Counted from the first letter of the stretch, positions 45,701 to 56,147 are shown. The stretch is 64,000 nt of DNA from Hydractinia symbiolongicarpus (GCF_029227915.1 NC_079888.1:1302001-1366000); one strand, 5' to 3'. Notes: generated by a model not told the origin, from the sequence alone. Numbers and translations are program-made.

Positions 45701-47794
45701 TTTATCACATTTATAAGTTCAGAGTCCAGAATCAGTTCAATTAATTCCCACAGTCAATCCGTTCACTTTTAAAAGCGATACAATTTAGTAATATCGGAAA
45801 AAATCACTAAATACATGTTGGTACGAATATGTGAAGCAACCGTTGTAACTCAAACGAATTGACACCGTTAAGAAGACAATGAAATGTAGTGTTTGAAACT
45901 GTCTCTATTTCTTCAGCGTGAACTAACGGCTGGGATTGGTCCCACAGTAAAAAAATGTCTTATTAATCTTAATTTTTAAATAAAGCGCTACCACAGCGCC
46001 CAGTGTAATCGCTGAGTTCCGGCAATCATGTCGATGTAAAAGAATGTTATTTCTTGGAGTTCAATTGGCTGATTTATCACATTTATAAGGTCACAGTCCG
46101 GAAACAGTTCAATTAATTCCCACAGTCAATCGTTTTACTTTTAAAAGCGATACAACCTAGTAAAAGCGGAAAAAATCGCGAAATACATGTTGGTACGAAT
46201 ATGTGACGCAACCGTTGCAACTTAAACGGATTGACACCGTTAGAATGTCAATGAAATCTAGTTTTTGAAACTGTCTCTATTTCTTCAGCGCGAACTAACG
46301 GCTAGGATAGGTCCCACAGTAAAAAATGACTTATTTATCTTAATTTTCAAATAAAGCGCTCCCACAGCGCCCAGTGTAATCGCTGAGTTCCAGCAATCAT
46401 GTCGAGTTAAAAAGAATGTTATTTCTTGGAGTCCAATTGGCTCATTTATCACATTTATAAGGTCACAGTCCAGAAACAGTTCAATTAATTCCCACAGTCA
46501 ATCGTTTCACTTTTAAAAGCGATACAACTTAGTAAGATCGGAACAAATCGCTAAATACATGTTGGTACGAATACGTGACGCAATCGTTGTAACTCAAACG
46601 GATGGACACCGTTAGAAAGTCAATGAAAGGTAGTTTTTGAAACTGTCTCTATTTCTTCAGCGTGAAATAACGGCTAGGATTGGTCCCACAGTATTAAATG
46701 ACTTATTTATCTAAGTTTTTAAATGAAGCGCTACCACAGGGTCCAGTGTATCCGTTGAGTTCCAGCAATCATGTCATATTAAGAAGATTGTCATTCATTG
46801 TAGACCAAGTGGCTCATTTATCACATTTACCAGGTAACAGTCCAGAATCAGTTCAACTAAGTCCCACAGTCAATCGGTTCACCGTTAAAAGCGATACAAC
46901 TTAGTAATATCGGAACAAAATCACTAAATACATGTTGGTACGAATATGTGACGCAACGGTTGTAACTCAAACGAATTAACACCGTTAAGAAGACAATGAA
47001 ATGTAGTGTTTGATACTGTCTCTATTTCTTTAGCGTGAACTAACGGCTGGGATTGGTCCCACAGTAAAAAATGACTTATTAATCTTAATTTTTAAATGAA
47101 GCGCTACCACAGCGCCCAGTGTATCCGCTGAGTTCCAGCAATCATGTCAAATTAAGAAGATTGTCATTCATTGGAGACCAAGTGGCTCATTTATCACATT
47201 TAGCAGGTAACAGTCCAGAATCCGTTCAATTAAGTCACACAGTCAATCGGTTCACCGTTAAAAGCGATACAACTTAGTAAGATCGGAACAAATCGCTAAA
47301 TACATGTTGGTATGAATACGTGACGCAATCGTTGTAACTCAAACGGATTGACACCGTTAGAAAGTCGATGAAATGTAGTTTTTGAAACTGTCTCTATTTC
47401 TTCAGCGTGATATAACGGCTAGGATTGGTCCCACAGTAATAAATGACTTATTTATCTAAATTTTTAAATGAAGCGCTACCACAGGGTCCAGTGTAATCGT
47501 TGAGTTGCGGCAATCATGTTGAGTTAAAAAGAATGTTATTTAATGGAGTCCAATTGGCTCATTTATCACATTTATAAGTTCAGAGTCCAGAATCAGTTCA
47601 ATTAATTCCCACAGTCAATCGGTTCACTTTTAAAAGCGATACAACTTAGTAATATCGAAAAAAATTACTAAATACATGTTGGTACGAATATGTGAAGCAA
47701 CCGTTGTAACTCAAACGAATTGACACCGTTAAGAAGACAATGAAATGTAGTGTTTGAAACTGTCTCTATTTCTTCAGCGTGAACTAACGGCTGG

Positions 47795-48067
47795 GATTGG
47801 TCATGTCGAGTTAAAAAGAATGTTATTTCTTGGAGTTCAATTGGCTCATTTATCACATTTATAAGGTCACAGTCCGGAAACAGTTCAATTAATTCCCACA
47901 GTCAATCGTTTTACTTTTAAAAGCGATACAACTTAGTAAAAGCGGAAGAAATCGCGAAATACATGTTGGTACGGTCTCTATTTCTTCAGCGCGAACTAAC
48001 GGCTAGGATTGGTCCCACAGTAAAAAATGACTTATTTTTCTTAATTTTTAAATAAAGCGCTCCCACA
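47795..48067 (+). repeat. Degenerate right edge of the satellite array
   Basis: The last monomers carry two internal deletions not seen elsewhere: TTGGTC joined directly to ATGTCGAG near 47802, and GGTACG joined to GTCTCTATT near 47974. The final unit stops within GCGCTCCCACA at 48067, where Helitron sequence begins. Decayed end monomers are usual where homogenisation fades at an array border. Confidence 0.8.
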
Positions 48068-50011
48068 TTGGGATCTAAATGAATTAACAAATGACAATGA
48101 GGCAAACCCCTCTTTTGAAATTCTATAACATACACATGTGCTATAGTCTTACCTAGAACTCCCATTTCAGTAACATCTTTAAGGAGTTCATTTAGTTTCA
48201 ATTTAAAAACTCGAGAAACTAAATCAGGCCGATCGTGTGCACGTTGGCCTGCAAACAAATTTTCTGTAATTTCACGCCATTTTGGATTGCACGTAAAAGT
48301 CAGAAAAAAAATCAGGTTTTCCAAACTTACCAATAACTGCCATAGCATCTTGATAGTTTTGAGCCATGGCACGTGGACTTCCTTGAAAACTCGAAGGAAG
48401 AACAACAATACGACCTGGTTGAAGGCCTCGCTCTTCAGCTCGTGCATTCAAATGGTCAGCTAAACCTTCATAACTATCAACACGAAGGTTGGTTTGATTT
48501 GCTCGAATGTAATTTAAATTATTACCTTCAACTTTACCATAAGAATCAACACAATACTGCTGAAACAATTTCTTACCATAATGAATCGGGCTGAAATATT
48601 CCCGATCAGCCAAACGGTAAGTATAATACTGCAACATTGTAGTAGTGTTGCGTGTACGGGTTGCACGTACAGCAACATGAGGTATCCTATTATGCCAACC
48701 TGGTTCACCCCTTGGAAAAAAAAGAGGATACACCATTGGATCCAAGTTTGCAGACATTGTGGAAATATTCTGTAAATCACCTCCACGCGGATAGATAACA
48801 ACATCCCTGTTTCCAGGAGGTGCTCCATCTTGGCCAACAAATACTGCTGCAACTTCATCATGATGTGGCAAGTTGTAGCGCTTTCGGTCATTGCCAACTC
48901 TCATGTACATACGCACTCTAGATGGAGCACGGTTTTGTGCTGCTGCCTGATTTAATTCTTCAGCTTCAACTTCAGCCATGTACCTATAGGCAGCAGCAAA
49001 TGGGCTTACTCTGTCTATAACATCTTGAACAGTTCGCATCACGTCTTCACGACAGCCATTATTTTCTTGGCGTGCCATTCTTTCGTTGAGAGCCCTACCT
49101 GCTTCATAAATATAAAGTTGGTTAAAAACAGGGGTTTGTCCTTCAGGAGGGTGAAGACCCCCAACACGATGCCATATTTGACCACAGATACGAAAGCATG
49201 GTGGTCCACGGCCAGGTGGGGGGGCGAAGGTTTGCTCCAAAAGAAGCAAAGGCAACGGCACTATTATACTTACGTATATTTGACTGAAAGTTTTTTGCCT
49301 GAACAGTATCTGTATTTGTTAATAATTCCCCAAGCTGCTAAGGGTAAGGAGCCAAATTATCTAATGCAACTTTACCAGTGTGACAACGTTTAAAACAATT
49401 TTCATTTTCAAACTTTAAAGCTTGACAATAATCACATTTGCAATATTATAATACGGCGCATTTCGGGGAGCACGAACAGCAGCTTGTCTTTGGACATCAA
49501 CTTGCCTCTTATTAATAACGTGCTCGTCATTATGCATTTCTCGAGCCATGGCTTGTCTATGAGCATTTTCAGCACGTCTATTGGCAGCCTGCTCATTAGA
49601 TTCTAATTTTCTAGCAACAACGTACCGTTGAGCATCCATAACTTGTCTGTTGCGAGTTCGCTGAGCTGATTCTGCATTGCGCCTAGCCGCATGTCTAACA
49701 GCATCATTATGCCGCCTATTATTGTCCCGATCAGTCGATTCCAATCGACGTAAAGAGGCAACACATAGAGCATTTTGCCTGCGTCTAGCCAAGGAAACAT
49801 CATCATTATCTGATAAACGTGGTACTACATTTCTTTGCATTTCTTGTGGCAATTCAAAATTTTTGGAAATATGTGGTCTTTGCCTCAAGATGGCACCTAC
49901 CAAACCTTGATTATTGTCATGCTGTTGCAACACAAACCTACCTAAATTATTAAACAGCCTAAAACCACGAACAGTATTACTGCTGTCATTAATTCCAGGC
50001 TCATTTGACAT
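48068..50011 (-). pseudogene. Helitron replicase/helicase (Rep) N-terminal part, truncated and frameshifted
   Basis: This is the 5' part of a Helitron Rep gene. It starts at the ATG at 50009-50011 (MSNEPGINDSSN), runs through an Arg/Ala-rich region (RR-x-A-x2-A-x3-R pattern), a Cys-rich CDYC/CFKRC segment near 49395-49435, and the conserved block with DEVAAVFVG, YPRGG and DPMVYPLFFPRGEPGWH. It ends in the Helitron-like N domain with FFLTFTCNPKW and the HUH motif GLPHCHLL at about 48091-48110. HUH histidines cut DNA in rolling-circle transposition. Everything after the motif, including the catalytic tyrosines and the Pif1-like helicase, is missing because satellite DNA begins at 48067. Lesions seen are a frame change near 49440, an in-frame TAG at 49338-49340, a frame change at the G7 run 49218-49224 and one at the A8 run 48304-48311. 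The family assignment is firm; the element is dead. Confidence 0.93.
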
Positions 50012-50523
50012 TATATATATATATCCTGATTAAAACTAAATGAAACAAATTATAGGTATATACCACAATTCCTAAAATGAGAAAAGAAAATAATCTATAT
50101 ATATGTATAATTATTAATGAAGCTAACTTGTTCAAATTTAAGAACTATAGAATTTCTTACTCGCAGTTTCTATGTCCCAAGTTATATAGATTCTGATAAC
50201 CTTTGTTTTGGTCTTGTATCTATACTAAAAACCATAATAGAAAGAGAAACTCTTTTAACTTAGGTAGCTAGTCTTAAAAACATATACATAAAAACACAAC
50301 CTGCGACTAAAATCTTAAGCTTTTAACTAAACTTTTTATACAACACTGTAAACAACAATCCATGTGCTCAACACATTTGCGTTTTTAAATAATTAAACAC
50401 GCTGATTAGTTACGCACCTGGAGATACAATTATGCTAGCTTTGTTGTTATAAACAAATCAGAAAACGAAAGTATAAGAAACATTTCCCTTCTCTTTTTAT
50501 TTCACTTTGATTTATGCGCAGCT
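50012..50523. other. AT-rich stretch without a recognisable gene
   Basis: About 510 bp between the Helitron start codon and the Polinton flank. It begins with a TATATATATATA run just upstream of the Helitron ATG, which may be part of its promoter. No ORF of note, RNA gene or clear repeat was seen. The Helitron 5' end should lie here but I could not place its terminus. Confidence 0.6.
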
Positions 50524-50605
50524 AGGGTAGGGAGGTAAAATAATCCGGTTTTAGGTTTTCGACGGTCAAACCCCTATTGAAAAACGCTGCTTTTAGACCC
50601 CTTAA

Positions 50606-50627
50606 AAATCTGTGACGTCACAGATTT
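50606..50627. promoter_or_regulatory. Perfect 22 bp palindrome centred on a CRE-like TGACGTCA
   Basis: The half-site AAATCTGTGAC is followed at once by its exact reverse complement, giving a perfect 22 bp palindrome whose centre is TGACGTCA, the consensus CRE/ATF site. It lies ~155 bp upstream of the first Polinton ORF. It may be a promoter or replication-initiator element; binding is not shown. Confidence 0.6.
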
Positions 50628-50708
50628 CATCATGCCTCAAATGAGTAAGCACGTGACAACATGACGCCACTCGGTAAAACTGCTGACATCAACAAACGCG
50701 CAAATCTG

Positions 50709-50736
50709 TTTGAGTAGGGGGAATTCCCTACTCAAA
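50709..50736. promoter_or_regulatory. 11 bp inverted repeat with 6 bp loop
   Basis: TTTGAGTAGGG and CCCTACTCAAA are perfect arms around GGAATT. This is a strong hairpin or dimer-binding site ~45 bp upstream of the first Polinton ORF. A weaker inverted repeat (GACC-6-GGTC, 50741-50754) follows. Confidence 0.6.
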
Positions 50737-50760
50737 TCGCGACCGATGTTGGTCGGAACC

Positions 50761-50781
50761 TATCTATAATAAATAAAAGAA
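50761..50781 (+). promoter_or_regulatory. A/T-rich TATA-like leader before the first Polinton ORF
   Basis: A TATAATAAATAAAAGAA stretch abuts the ATG at 50782. Similar TATAAGAAA leaders sit before the starts at 56898 and 57096, and TAAATG overlaps the starts at 55793, 56148 and 60108. It may therefore be an element promoter rather than chance AT richness. Confidence 0.4.
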
Positions 50782-51189
50782 ATGAGTTGGTTAAAGAAAG
50801 CAATTAGTAAATTATATAGCGCTGTCTCAGCGCCAGTAGCAGCAACTCGCGATGCTCTTGCAGATCGACTGCAGAGCGTGCGAGACACTGTTACTTCTTA
50901 TTTTAACAGGGCGAGGGAGCAAATTGTTGGAAGGACGACGCTGCACAATGAAATCGAGAGAGAAGCGCGGGAAGACTTTTACGATGTATACAGCGGAGTC
51001 GAAGACATCAAGCACATGTTCCCACAAAAGAAAAACCGATCCGAAGGCGTCGAAGACATTCATCACATTTTTGACGAAAATGACACACAGATGTTGGAAG
51101 ACGGAAATCGGGTCAAGACATGGCGGTTCAATAAGAACCTTAATCAGCCACTGGCGGAGGCCATCTGCGAAAAGTTACACCCTACATAG
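50782..51189 (+). CDS. First Polinton ORF, helical N-terminal protein or N-terminus of PolB
   Basis: A 135-residue ORF starting MSWLKKAISKLYS after a TATA-like leader. The first ~60 residues are Ala/Arg-rich and predicted helical, followed by an acidic part with a twice-used GVEDI-H-F pattern (residues ~72-100) and WRFNKNL near the end. It stops two bases before the next ORF (51192) in another frame. Related Polinton polymerases carry a long helical leader of this type, so I infer that this ORF and the polymerase were one gene separated by a frameshift near 51180. Read alone it is an open ORF of unknown function. Confidence 0.6.
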   Translation: MSWLKKAISKLYSAVSAPVAATRDALADRLQSVRDTVTSYFNRAREQIVGRTTLHNEIEREAREDFYDVYSGVEDIKHMFPQKKNRSEGVEDIHHIFDENDTQMLEDGNRVKTWRFNKNLNQPLAEAICEKLHPT

Positions 51190-51191
51190 AT

Positions 51192-54100
51192 ATGAGAGTC
51201 AAGGTAGTCTACAGTTTTGCTTGCACCATCTACGACGCAGGAGTTGGCACGGCTCCCTATCACAAGACCAAAGGAAGCGAAGGATCGCTTACGAGCCTAG
51301 CTGACATCGAAGCCTTTATCGAAAAATGCGAAATGCAGCGATTAAATCTAGGAGATCATGAGTTTTGGGGGAAGGCGTACCTGCCACCAGAAAGAACAAT
51401 CGATACCCCAGGATCGTACGAAGGGAAAATAGTCTTCCAGCATGTGCAGATCAAAATCATCTCTACGAGGGAGCCGCTGTTAGGTTGTGGACCCTTACCA
51501 GACTGGTTGAGAAATAAGAAGAGCATATACAGCTTTGATAAGGAGGAATAAAGAACCGACAATTTGTGTGTCTGGAGATGCCTGGTCGTACACTCACGTG
51601 AAGATAAGAAGCAAAAAGAAAAGTACCTTACAAGGCCAGCTCTCGCACTAGCATGCAAGTACTACCAGAATCCCAAACTAAAGTGGAAAGAAGTACGTGC
51701 TACGAAGCTTGTTGACTTTGAAGACCAACTCTGAAAAGGCACCCTGGAGACTCGTGTACGGTCAGAATCAATACAAAAAAGATTTAGACACGATCAACCT
51801 TGGTATGTTGGATGGGCACTGTTTCTACATAAAAAAGATAGATGTTTTAACGCAACACTGGGAATGCGAAGCCTGCAAACAACGATTCACCAGAGTTGAA
51901 AACCTAACAAGACACAAAAAGAACGAGTGCGAGGGAAAAAAGCCGACCATCATCTGCAAAGGGGAGATGCCCCTGCCAAGGAACAGCAAACATAAACAGA
52001 TATACGGCCACCAAATCAAAGGAGGAAGGCATCCGAAAACTTGGCTACAACCTCGTGACAGTGTGGGAGTGCGAGAACCCACCCAAAGCCAAGATGTACT
52101 TCAAGAAGGAATTTAGACCCTATCCTCACTGCATCGTGTTTGATTTCGAGGCCCTCCTAGCACCTTTACACCAGCGACAAACATCCGATCTAACATACAT
52201 CTCGGAGCATGTGCCGGTCAGCGTCGCTATTCACGATAGTCTGAACGGAGATCCAACGTTCTTGGTGCACGATGATTCGAAGATCTTGATTAAACGATTT
52301 GTGGAGCAGCTCGAGACGCGCCCTCATCGTGAAAGACCCAACGATTTTAACATGCTTTCGGACAACACTATAAGTGCATGGGACGCGTGGGTGGGCCAAG
52401 TGCCCGTGATCGGCTTCAACAGTGGCAAGTATGACCTGAACATGATCAAGCGGTACTTTGTCGATCAAATTCCTAAAGACGATAGCAAAAAGATCAACGT
52501 GGCGAAGAAAGACAACGACTACATGTTCCTCACGACCTCGAGGTTCAAATTTCTCGATATCAAAAATTTTATAGCTCCTGGTATGAGCTACGATCTATGT
52601 TGCAAGTCTCTGGATTGCAAGCTCGAAAAGCTGGTATTCCCATACGAGTGGCTGACGAGCTATGACAAGCTAAACCACGTCGGCGTACGAACACTTCTAT
52701 AGCAGTCTTAGTGGGGAAAACACCCTCTCTCCTGAAGAGTACGAAACATTCCGTGCAGAGTTTTACAAGCGAGGCTGCGTCACCATGTTGCGTGAGTACA
52801 ATCTAGCCGACGTGGAACCTTTCATCGAAGCCGTGGACAAGACGAGGCGGCAGTACCACGACGACGAGATAGACATTTTGAAAGACGCGGTAAGCATTCC
52901 AGGCGTATCGATGCGCTACGTCTTGAACAAGTCTCTACGACTGAACCCAAAGCTAGAGCTCTACGCTCCAGGAGACCCGTGCAAGCACAATTGTGAAAGT
53001 GAGCCGTGCAAAGGAGAGTGCTGCGAGGCGTGTAAGAAAGCTCGAGAACAGTGTAAAGAGTGTAAGGGTAACGTTTGCGAGGTGTGTAACGGTAGGCCAT
53101 GCGAGGTTTGTGGTGGAAAGAGAAAGAAAGGTGAGAAATGCGAGATTTGCAAGGGGAAAAAATGCGAGACGTGCAAAGGGAAAAAGTGCAAGACATGCAA
53201 AGGAAAAAAAATGTGCAGGATGCAAAGGACAGAGTTGCGAGGCGTGCAAAAAGGTGCGAGAGACTTGCACTGAGTGCTAGAAGAATGAGGCGTATGAACT
53301 GCTTCAAACGGGCATGGTGGGAGGGCCTGCCATCGTGTTCTGTAGGTACCACGAGAGAGACGTGACGGGTATCAGATCTCACATCTATGGTCGAAACAAT
53401 AAAAAGTGCAAAACTGTTCTGGGTTTTGACGCAAACATGCTGTACCCGAGTACGTTGATGCAAGAAGACTTTCCTTGTGGGAAGGAGAAGCTGATCAAGA
53501 TCAACCCACACACAGCTGAGGACAACATCAGACTGTTGACAGAAGGGGTGCAAAATGGATCCCTCTTCGGTTTTGCGCAGGTCGACATCGAGGTCCCCTC
53601 GGAACTGTATGACAAATTTAGCGAGATGGCTCCGTTATTTGTGGTCAAAGAGATACCCGACGATCAAATCCCTGAGCACATCCACGAGTACCTAAAAGCA
53701 ACAGGGCGCAAACGTATTTCAGGCACACGTAAGCTTCTAGGGTTGATGAAAGCTAAAAAGATCTTGGTGTACACTCCTGTGCTAAAGTGGTACCTCGACC
53801 ATGGCCTCAAAGTGACAGCGTTTCACCAGTTCCTCGAGTATGAACGAGGTAAGCCTTTTGCGTGGTTCCCCGAAGAGATTGCGGATGCACGACGACAAGC
53901 CGATAAAGACCCTGAGAAGCGTATTGCGGGAGATACAGCCAAACAGAAAGGGAACTCATTCTATGGGAAAATGATCGAAGTTCAAGCGAGGCACGCGAAC
54001 ACCACCTTTACGAGAGATGAAAAGAAGGTGGATGCAGCGATGAGATCGCCGTACCTTGAAAACCTTGAAGAGATAGGTGATGCTTACGAGATCCGAGAAG

Positions 54101-54628
54101 GAAAGAAAAAGGTGCATATCGACAGAGCGTACCAGTGCGACATTGCGGTGTACCAGCTGGCTAAATTGCGCATGCTTGAGTTTTATTACGATTTCATCGA
54201 CAAGTACGTGGATCGTCGAGACTTTGAATATATTTACATGGATACGGATAGCGCGTATTTTGCCATCTCTGGAGAAGAGTTACGAGATTTTGTTCGCCCT
54301 GAACTGCTTGACGAGTACGACAAAGATGTTAAGCTTGAGTTTATGGGGTTTAGAATGATAGCTTTCACAGCCAAGTGTTATTTCGTGGAAGGGAAAGAGG
54401 GCACAAAGTTTTCGTGTAAGGGGATGTCGAAGAAGCAGAATGCTATGACATGGGAGATGTATAAGAACGTGTTGAATGGCTCTATTGACATGGCCAAAAA
54501 CGTAGGTTTCCGGGTGCACAAACAGGGGGATGGCTACGTACGAACAAAACAAGCTGGGCCTGTCGGCTTTTCATGATAAGCGGAAGGTGCACGCTGACGG
54601 CGTACATACCTCCCCTCTTATGTTGTGA
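51192..54628 (+). pseudogene. Polinton protein-primed family B DNA polymerase, multiply frameshifted
   Basis: This gene would copy the element's linear DNA. Pieces lie in order but in different frames. 51192-51551 begins MRVKVVYSF and is followed, after an in-frame TAA, by DNLCVWRC. Next come a C2H2 finger (C-x2-C...H-x5-C) at ~51859-51933, the exonuclease with Exo I FDFEALL (52139-52159) and Exo II FNSGKYDLNMI (~52412-52444), and a cysteine-rich insert at 52977-53280. The palm follows, with motif A FDANMLYPST (D at 53428), motif B KGNSFYG (53947-53967) and motif C YMDTDSAYF (DTDS 54241-54252). Lesions are the TAA at 51549-51551, frame changes near 51735, 52018, 52690, the A8 run 53204-53211 and the G5 run 54525-54529, and a TAG at 53278-53280. 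The shifted tail ends with TGA at 54626-54628. The palm ORF itself (53314-54576) is open. Confidence 0.93.
52977..53280 (+). repeat. Cysteine-repeat insert in PolB, with 24 bp tandem units
   Basis: Within the polymerase gene about 100 codons are dominated by C-x2-C knuckles spaced by Lys/Gly, in the pattern C-x-x-C-K-G-K-K. At the DNA level three units of 24 bp lie head to tail at 53139-53162, 53163-53186 and 53187-53210 (TGCGAGATTTGCAAG, TGCGAGACGTGCAAA, TGCAAGACATGCAAA cores). The frame breaks in the following A8 run and resumes with CAGCKGQSCEAC. A short Cys-rich linker before the palm is known in related Polintons; the expansion here looks like repeat slippage. Confidence 0.8.
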
Positions 54629-54686
54629 ATAGTGAGGTTTCCCCGTCCAAAGTTTTGTGAAGTACCACTTCACAAAAATTAACAAG

Positions 54687-54878
54687 ATGGAGGACAGTAA
54701 AAAATGTACACAATGTAAACAACCCCAATCCCTCGACAACTTCAAAATCCAACGCAACGGGCAACGAACGAAATGGTGTATCAAATTCCTTGATGTTAAG
54801 AAGGCGTGGCGGGAACGTAGCAAATGCCCGCATCAAAAATATGTGATCACCCTGCTTATCAGTATAACCTCATTCTAA
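54687..54878 (+). CDS. Short zinc-finger protein, probably truncated
   Basis: The ATG at 54687 (AAGATGG context) is preferred over the in-frame ATG 30 bases upstream. The 63-residue product has CTQC at residues 7-10, then SLDNF, NGQRTKWC and CPH, the pattern of a short treble-clef or HNH-like zinc-binding unit found in mobile and viral proteins. The expected second C of the WC-x2-C pair is F (WCIKF), and the Cys/His pairs that usually follow CPH are absent, so this is likely a remnant. It sits just after the polymerase. Confidence 0.5.
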   Translation: MEDSKKCTQCKQPQSLDNFKIQRNGQRTKWCIKFLDVKKAWRERSKCPHQKYVITLLISITSF

Positions 54879-54948
54879 GGGTCGCGGAGAATCAAAGCAA
54901 GGGCCATCGATACATATCTGAGTTGTAGGTCGCGTTGAAAAATAAAAA

Positions 54949-55526
54949 ATGATGAACGACATAAGCCTCACTATAGCAATAATTCTTCCGTATGTCTTGA
55001 TCGTGCTCTGCTTTTGGCGCTATAGAAGGGTATTAATAAAGATGAGTGAGATTGCAGCTATATTTGACGAAGTAGACACACCAGCAGAAGCTTTTGAACA
55101 TCGTGAAAAACCTATCAACAAACGTCAAGCTTTGAAAGAAGCTATACGCAAAGGCAAACAGCATCTCTTACCCAAAAATGTACTGAAAGCTTTGCTGACA
55201 AGGCATCAGATGAGGTGATCGAAAATGCGTACGCTGACTATGTTTAACGTGAAATTCACGAGAAAGGAGAAAAGACCGCCAAGGCACTATCTTCACACGC
55301 GATTAGCATGTACGCTAACGCTGTGGGAAATTACGTCAAAATCGACTCTGTCGAAGGACTTAGAAAAGACATCGAGGAAGATCCGATTATCAAGGACTCC
55401 ATGGGAGATTTGGGGATCCTCGTCTACCACGCCTTTGGAAAATTTCTAGCGCCACTATTGGTTGCTGCTCATACTATTAATCACACTCAGCTCTCTGTGA
55501 AGTCCAAGACAGATGAGCAATTGTGA
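54949..55526 (+). pseudogene. Broken Polinton membrane protein
   Basis: It starts at ATGATG after an A-rich leader. An N-terminal hydrophobic helix (ISLTIAIILPYVLIVLCFW, residues 5-23) is followed by a basic cytoplasm-type stretch and a charged helical region to residue 89, where the first frame stops (TGA, 55216-55218). The protein-like reading continues in another frame from about 55203 with an in-frame TAA at 55245-55247, then 55308-55526 with a second hydrophobic segment (LVYHAFGKFLAPLLVAAHTI). One frameshift and one stop thus split what looks like a ~190-residue two-segment membrane protein. Its function is unknown, perhaps virion-associated. The tail overlaps the next ORF start by 14 bases. 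Confidence 0.55.
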
Positions 55527-55752
55527 AATTATTGATCGTATAACCAAGGGGGGAATGGGCGGAATAAAAGCACGGTACACAGATTGGTGCAGCATTTACG
55601 GTGACTCACACTGGGTAATCCTGACACCAGAAGCTGATCGTTTTCCACCACAGGCGTGTAATTTAGTAAGGACTTTGTATAAGAACGCGACAGGGTACGC
55701 TGGCAGAAACGGTTTGAAGGCCTCCAGATGTAGAGTAGCCGTCTTGATGTAA
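55513..55752 (+). CDS. Small Polinton ORF of unknown function
   Basis: A 79-residue ORF from ATG 55513, overlapping the end of the preceding gene by 14 bases in another frame. It has no membrane segment. Visible features are a glycine-rich GGMGGIK, an aromatic cluster (YTDWCSIYGDSHWVIL) and a basic C-terminus. I do not recognise a domain. Tight overlap with its neighbours and codon use like theirs argue that it is real. It is intact. Confidence 0.5.
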   Translation: MSNCEIIDRITKGGMGGIKARYTDWCSIYGDSHWVILTPEADRFPPQACNLVRTLYKNATGYAGRNGLKASRCRVAVLM

Positions 55753-55792
55753 AACAAGAAGATTTTTGTACGTCTCACGACTTACAAGATAA

Positions 55793-56137
55793 ATGAGTGA
55801 ATATAACCAAGTCATAACCAAGAAAAATGAGGGTCGTGTTGCTGCTGGCAAGAGAATTGTTGAATGGAATCGCAAGAACAACGCTGACTTACAGAAGAAC
55901 TTAGGCAAAAGTACTTCACAAGAAGGTCAGGAACCTGTCGCAAGTCCTCACAAGTTCCTGGACAGTCTCTATGTCGCTGGAGGTCTCGCTGCCGTACTTG
56001 TCGTTTGCGTGGCAGCCTATTACATACGTAAGAAGCCTGCTGAAAAGCCTAGCGTCTCCACAGGTGCGCCAGCGCCGTCTCAACCCACGCGAAAGCAAGA
56101 GACCGAGCCTAATATAGACATTTTCAAGATGCGGTAA
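55793..56137 (+). CDS. Small single-span membrane protein of the Polinton
   Basis: A 114-residue ORF with TAAATG overlapping its start codon. The first ~40 residues are charged and helical (KNEGRVAAGKRIVEWNRKN), a linker follows, and a single hydrophobic span (residues ~63-80, VAGGLAAVLVVCVAAYYI) is closed by a RKK stop-transfer signal and a Pro/Thr/Ser-rich tail. The layout is that of a small virion or membrane-anchored protein. It lies 10 bases before the small ORF preceding the packaging ATPase, on the same strand. It is intact; its role is unknown. Confidence 0.6.
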   Translation: MSEYNQVITKKNEGRVAAGKRIVEWNRKNNADLQKNLGKSTSQEGQEPVASPHKFLDSLYVAGGLAAVLVVCVAAYYIRKKPAEKPSVSTGAPAPSQPTRKQETEPNIDIFKMR

Positions 56138-56147
56138 CCTATAATAA

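Larger units (their letters stand above)
1..48067. repeat. Satellite DNA array, ~372-373 bp monomer, higher-order structure
   Basis: The whole stretch is built from one AT-rich monomer of about 372-373 bp, recognised by recurring landmarks such as GAAGCGCTACCACAGGGTCC, GATACAACTTAGTAATATCG and CATGTTGGTACGAAT in constant order. About 130 units fit, all in the same orientation, and the array is open at the left window edge. Monomers differ by scattered substitutions and small indels, and dimers (~745 bp), trimers (~1117 bp) and tetramers (~1490 bp) recur as near-identical higher-order repeats. Several monomers carry a shared ~145 bp internal deletion. Short ORFs of 60-80 codons, mostly on the minus strand, repeat with the monomer and have no other sign of being genes. 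Such arrays are typical of centromeric, pericentromeric or subtelomeric heterochromatin; which one cannot be told here. No other gene or RNA was seen inside. Confidence 0.97.

Noticed and set aside
3490-47856. Dozens of short ORFs (60-79 codons) in the satellite, some identical
   Set aside because: They recur with the monomer, shift with its variants and have no domain, start context or codon pattern. Their identity reflects repeat homogenisation, not selection on protein.
1-48067. CRISPR-like or VNTR array
   Set aside because: The unit is ~372 bp with no repeat-spacer alternation; it is a classical satellite.
1-48067. CENP-B box in the monomer
   Set aside because: Reading several monomers on both strands I saw no convincing 17 bp match; a motif scan of all units would be needed to be sure.
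47986-48447. 153-codon ORF across the Helitron-satellite joint as a gene
   Set aside because: Its C-terminal third is satellite translation and its N-terminus is out of frame with Rep; it is a chance fusion.
48373-49393. Plus-strand ORFs over the Helitron region
   Set aside because: They run antisense to well-conserved Rep motifs and show no similarity of their own.
53204-53211. Programmed frameshift at A8 in PolB
   Set aside because: A slippery run is present, but a stop follows soon after in the new frame and many other lesions exist; decay or sequencing error is simpler.
52822-53553. 243-codon minus-strand ORF, and other minus-strand ORFs over the Cys-repeat
   Set aside because: They are antisense shadows of the low-complexity Lys/Cys repeat and give Ser/Phe/His-rich nonsense.
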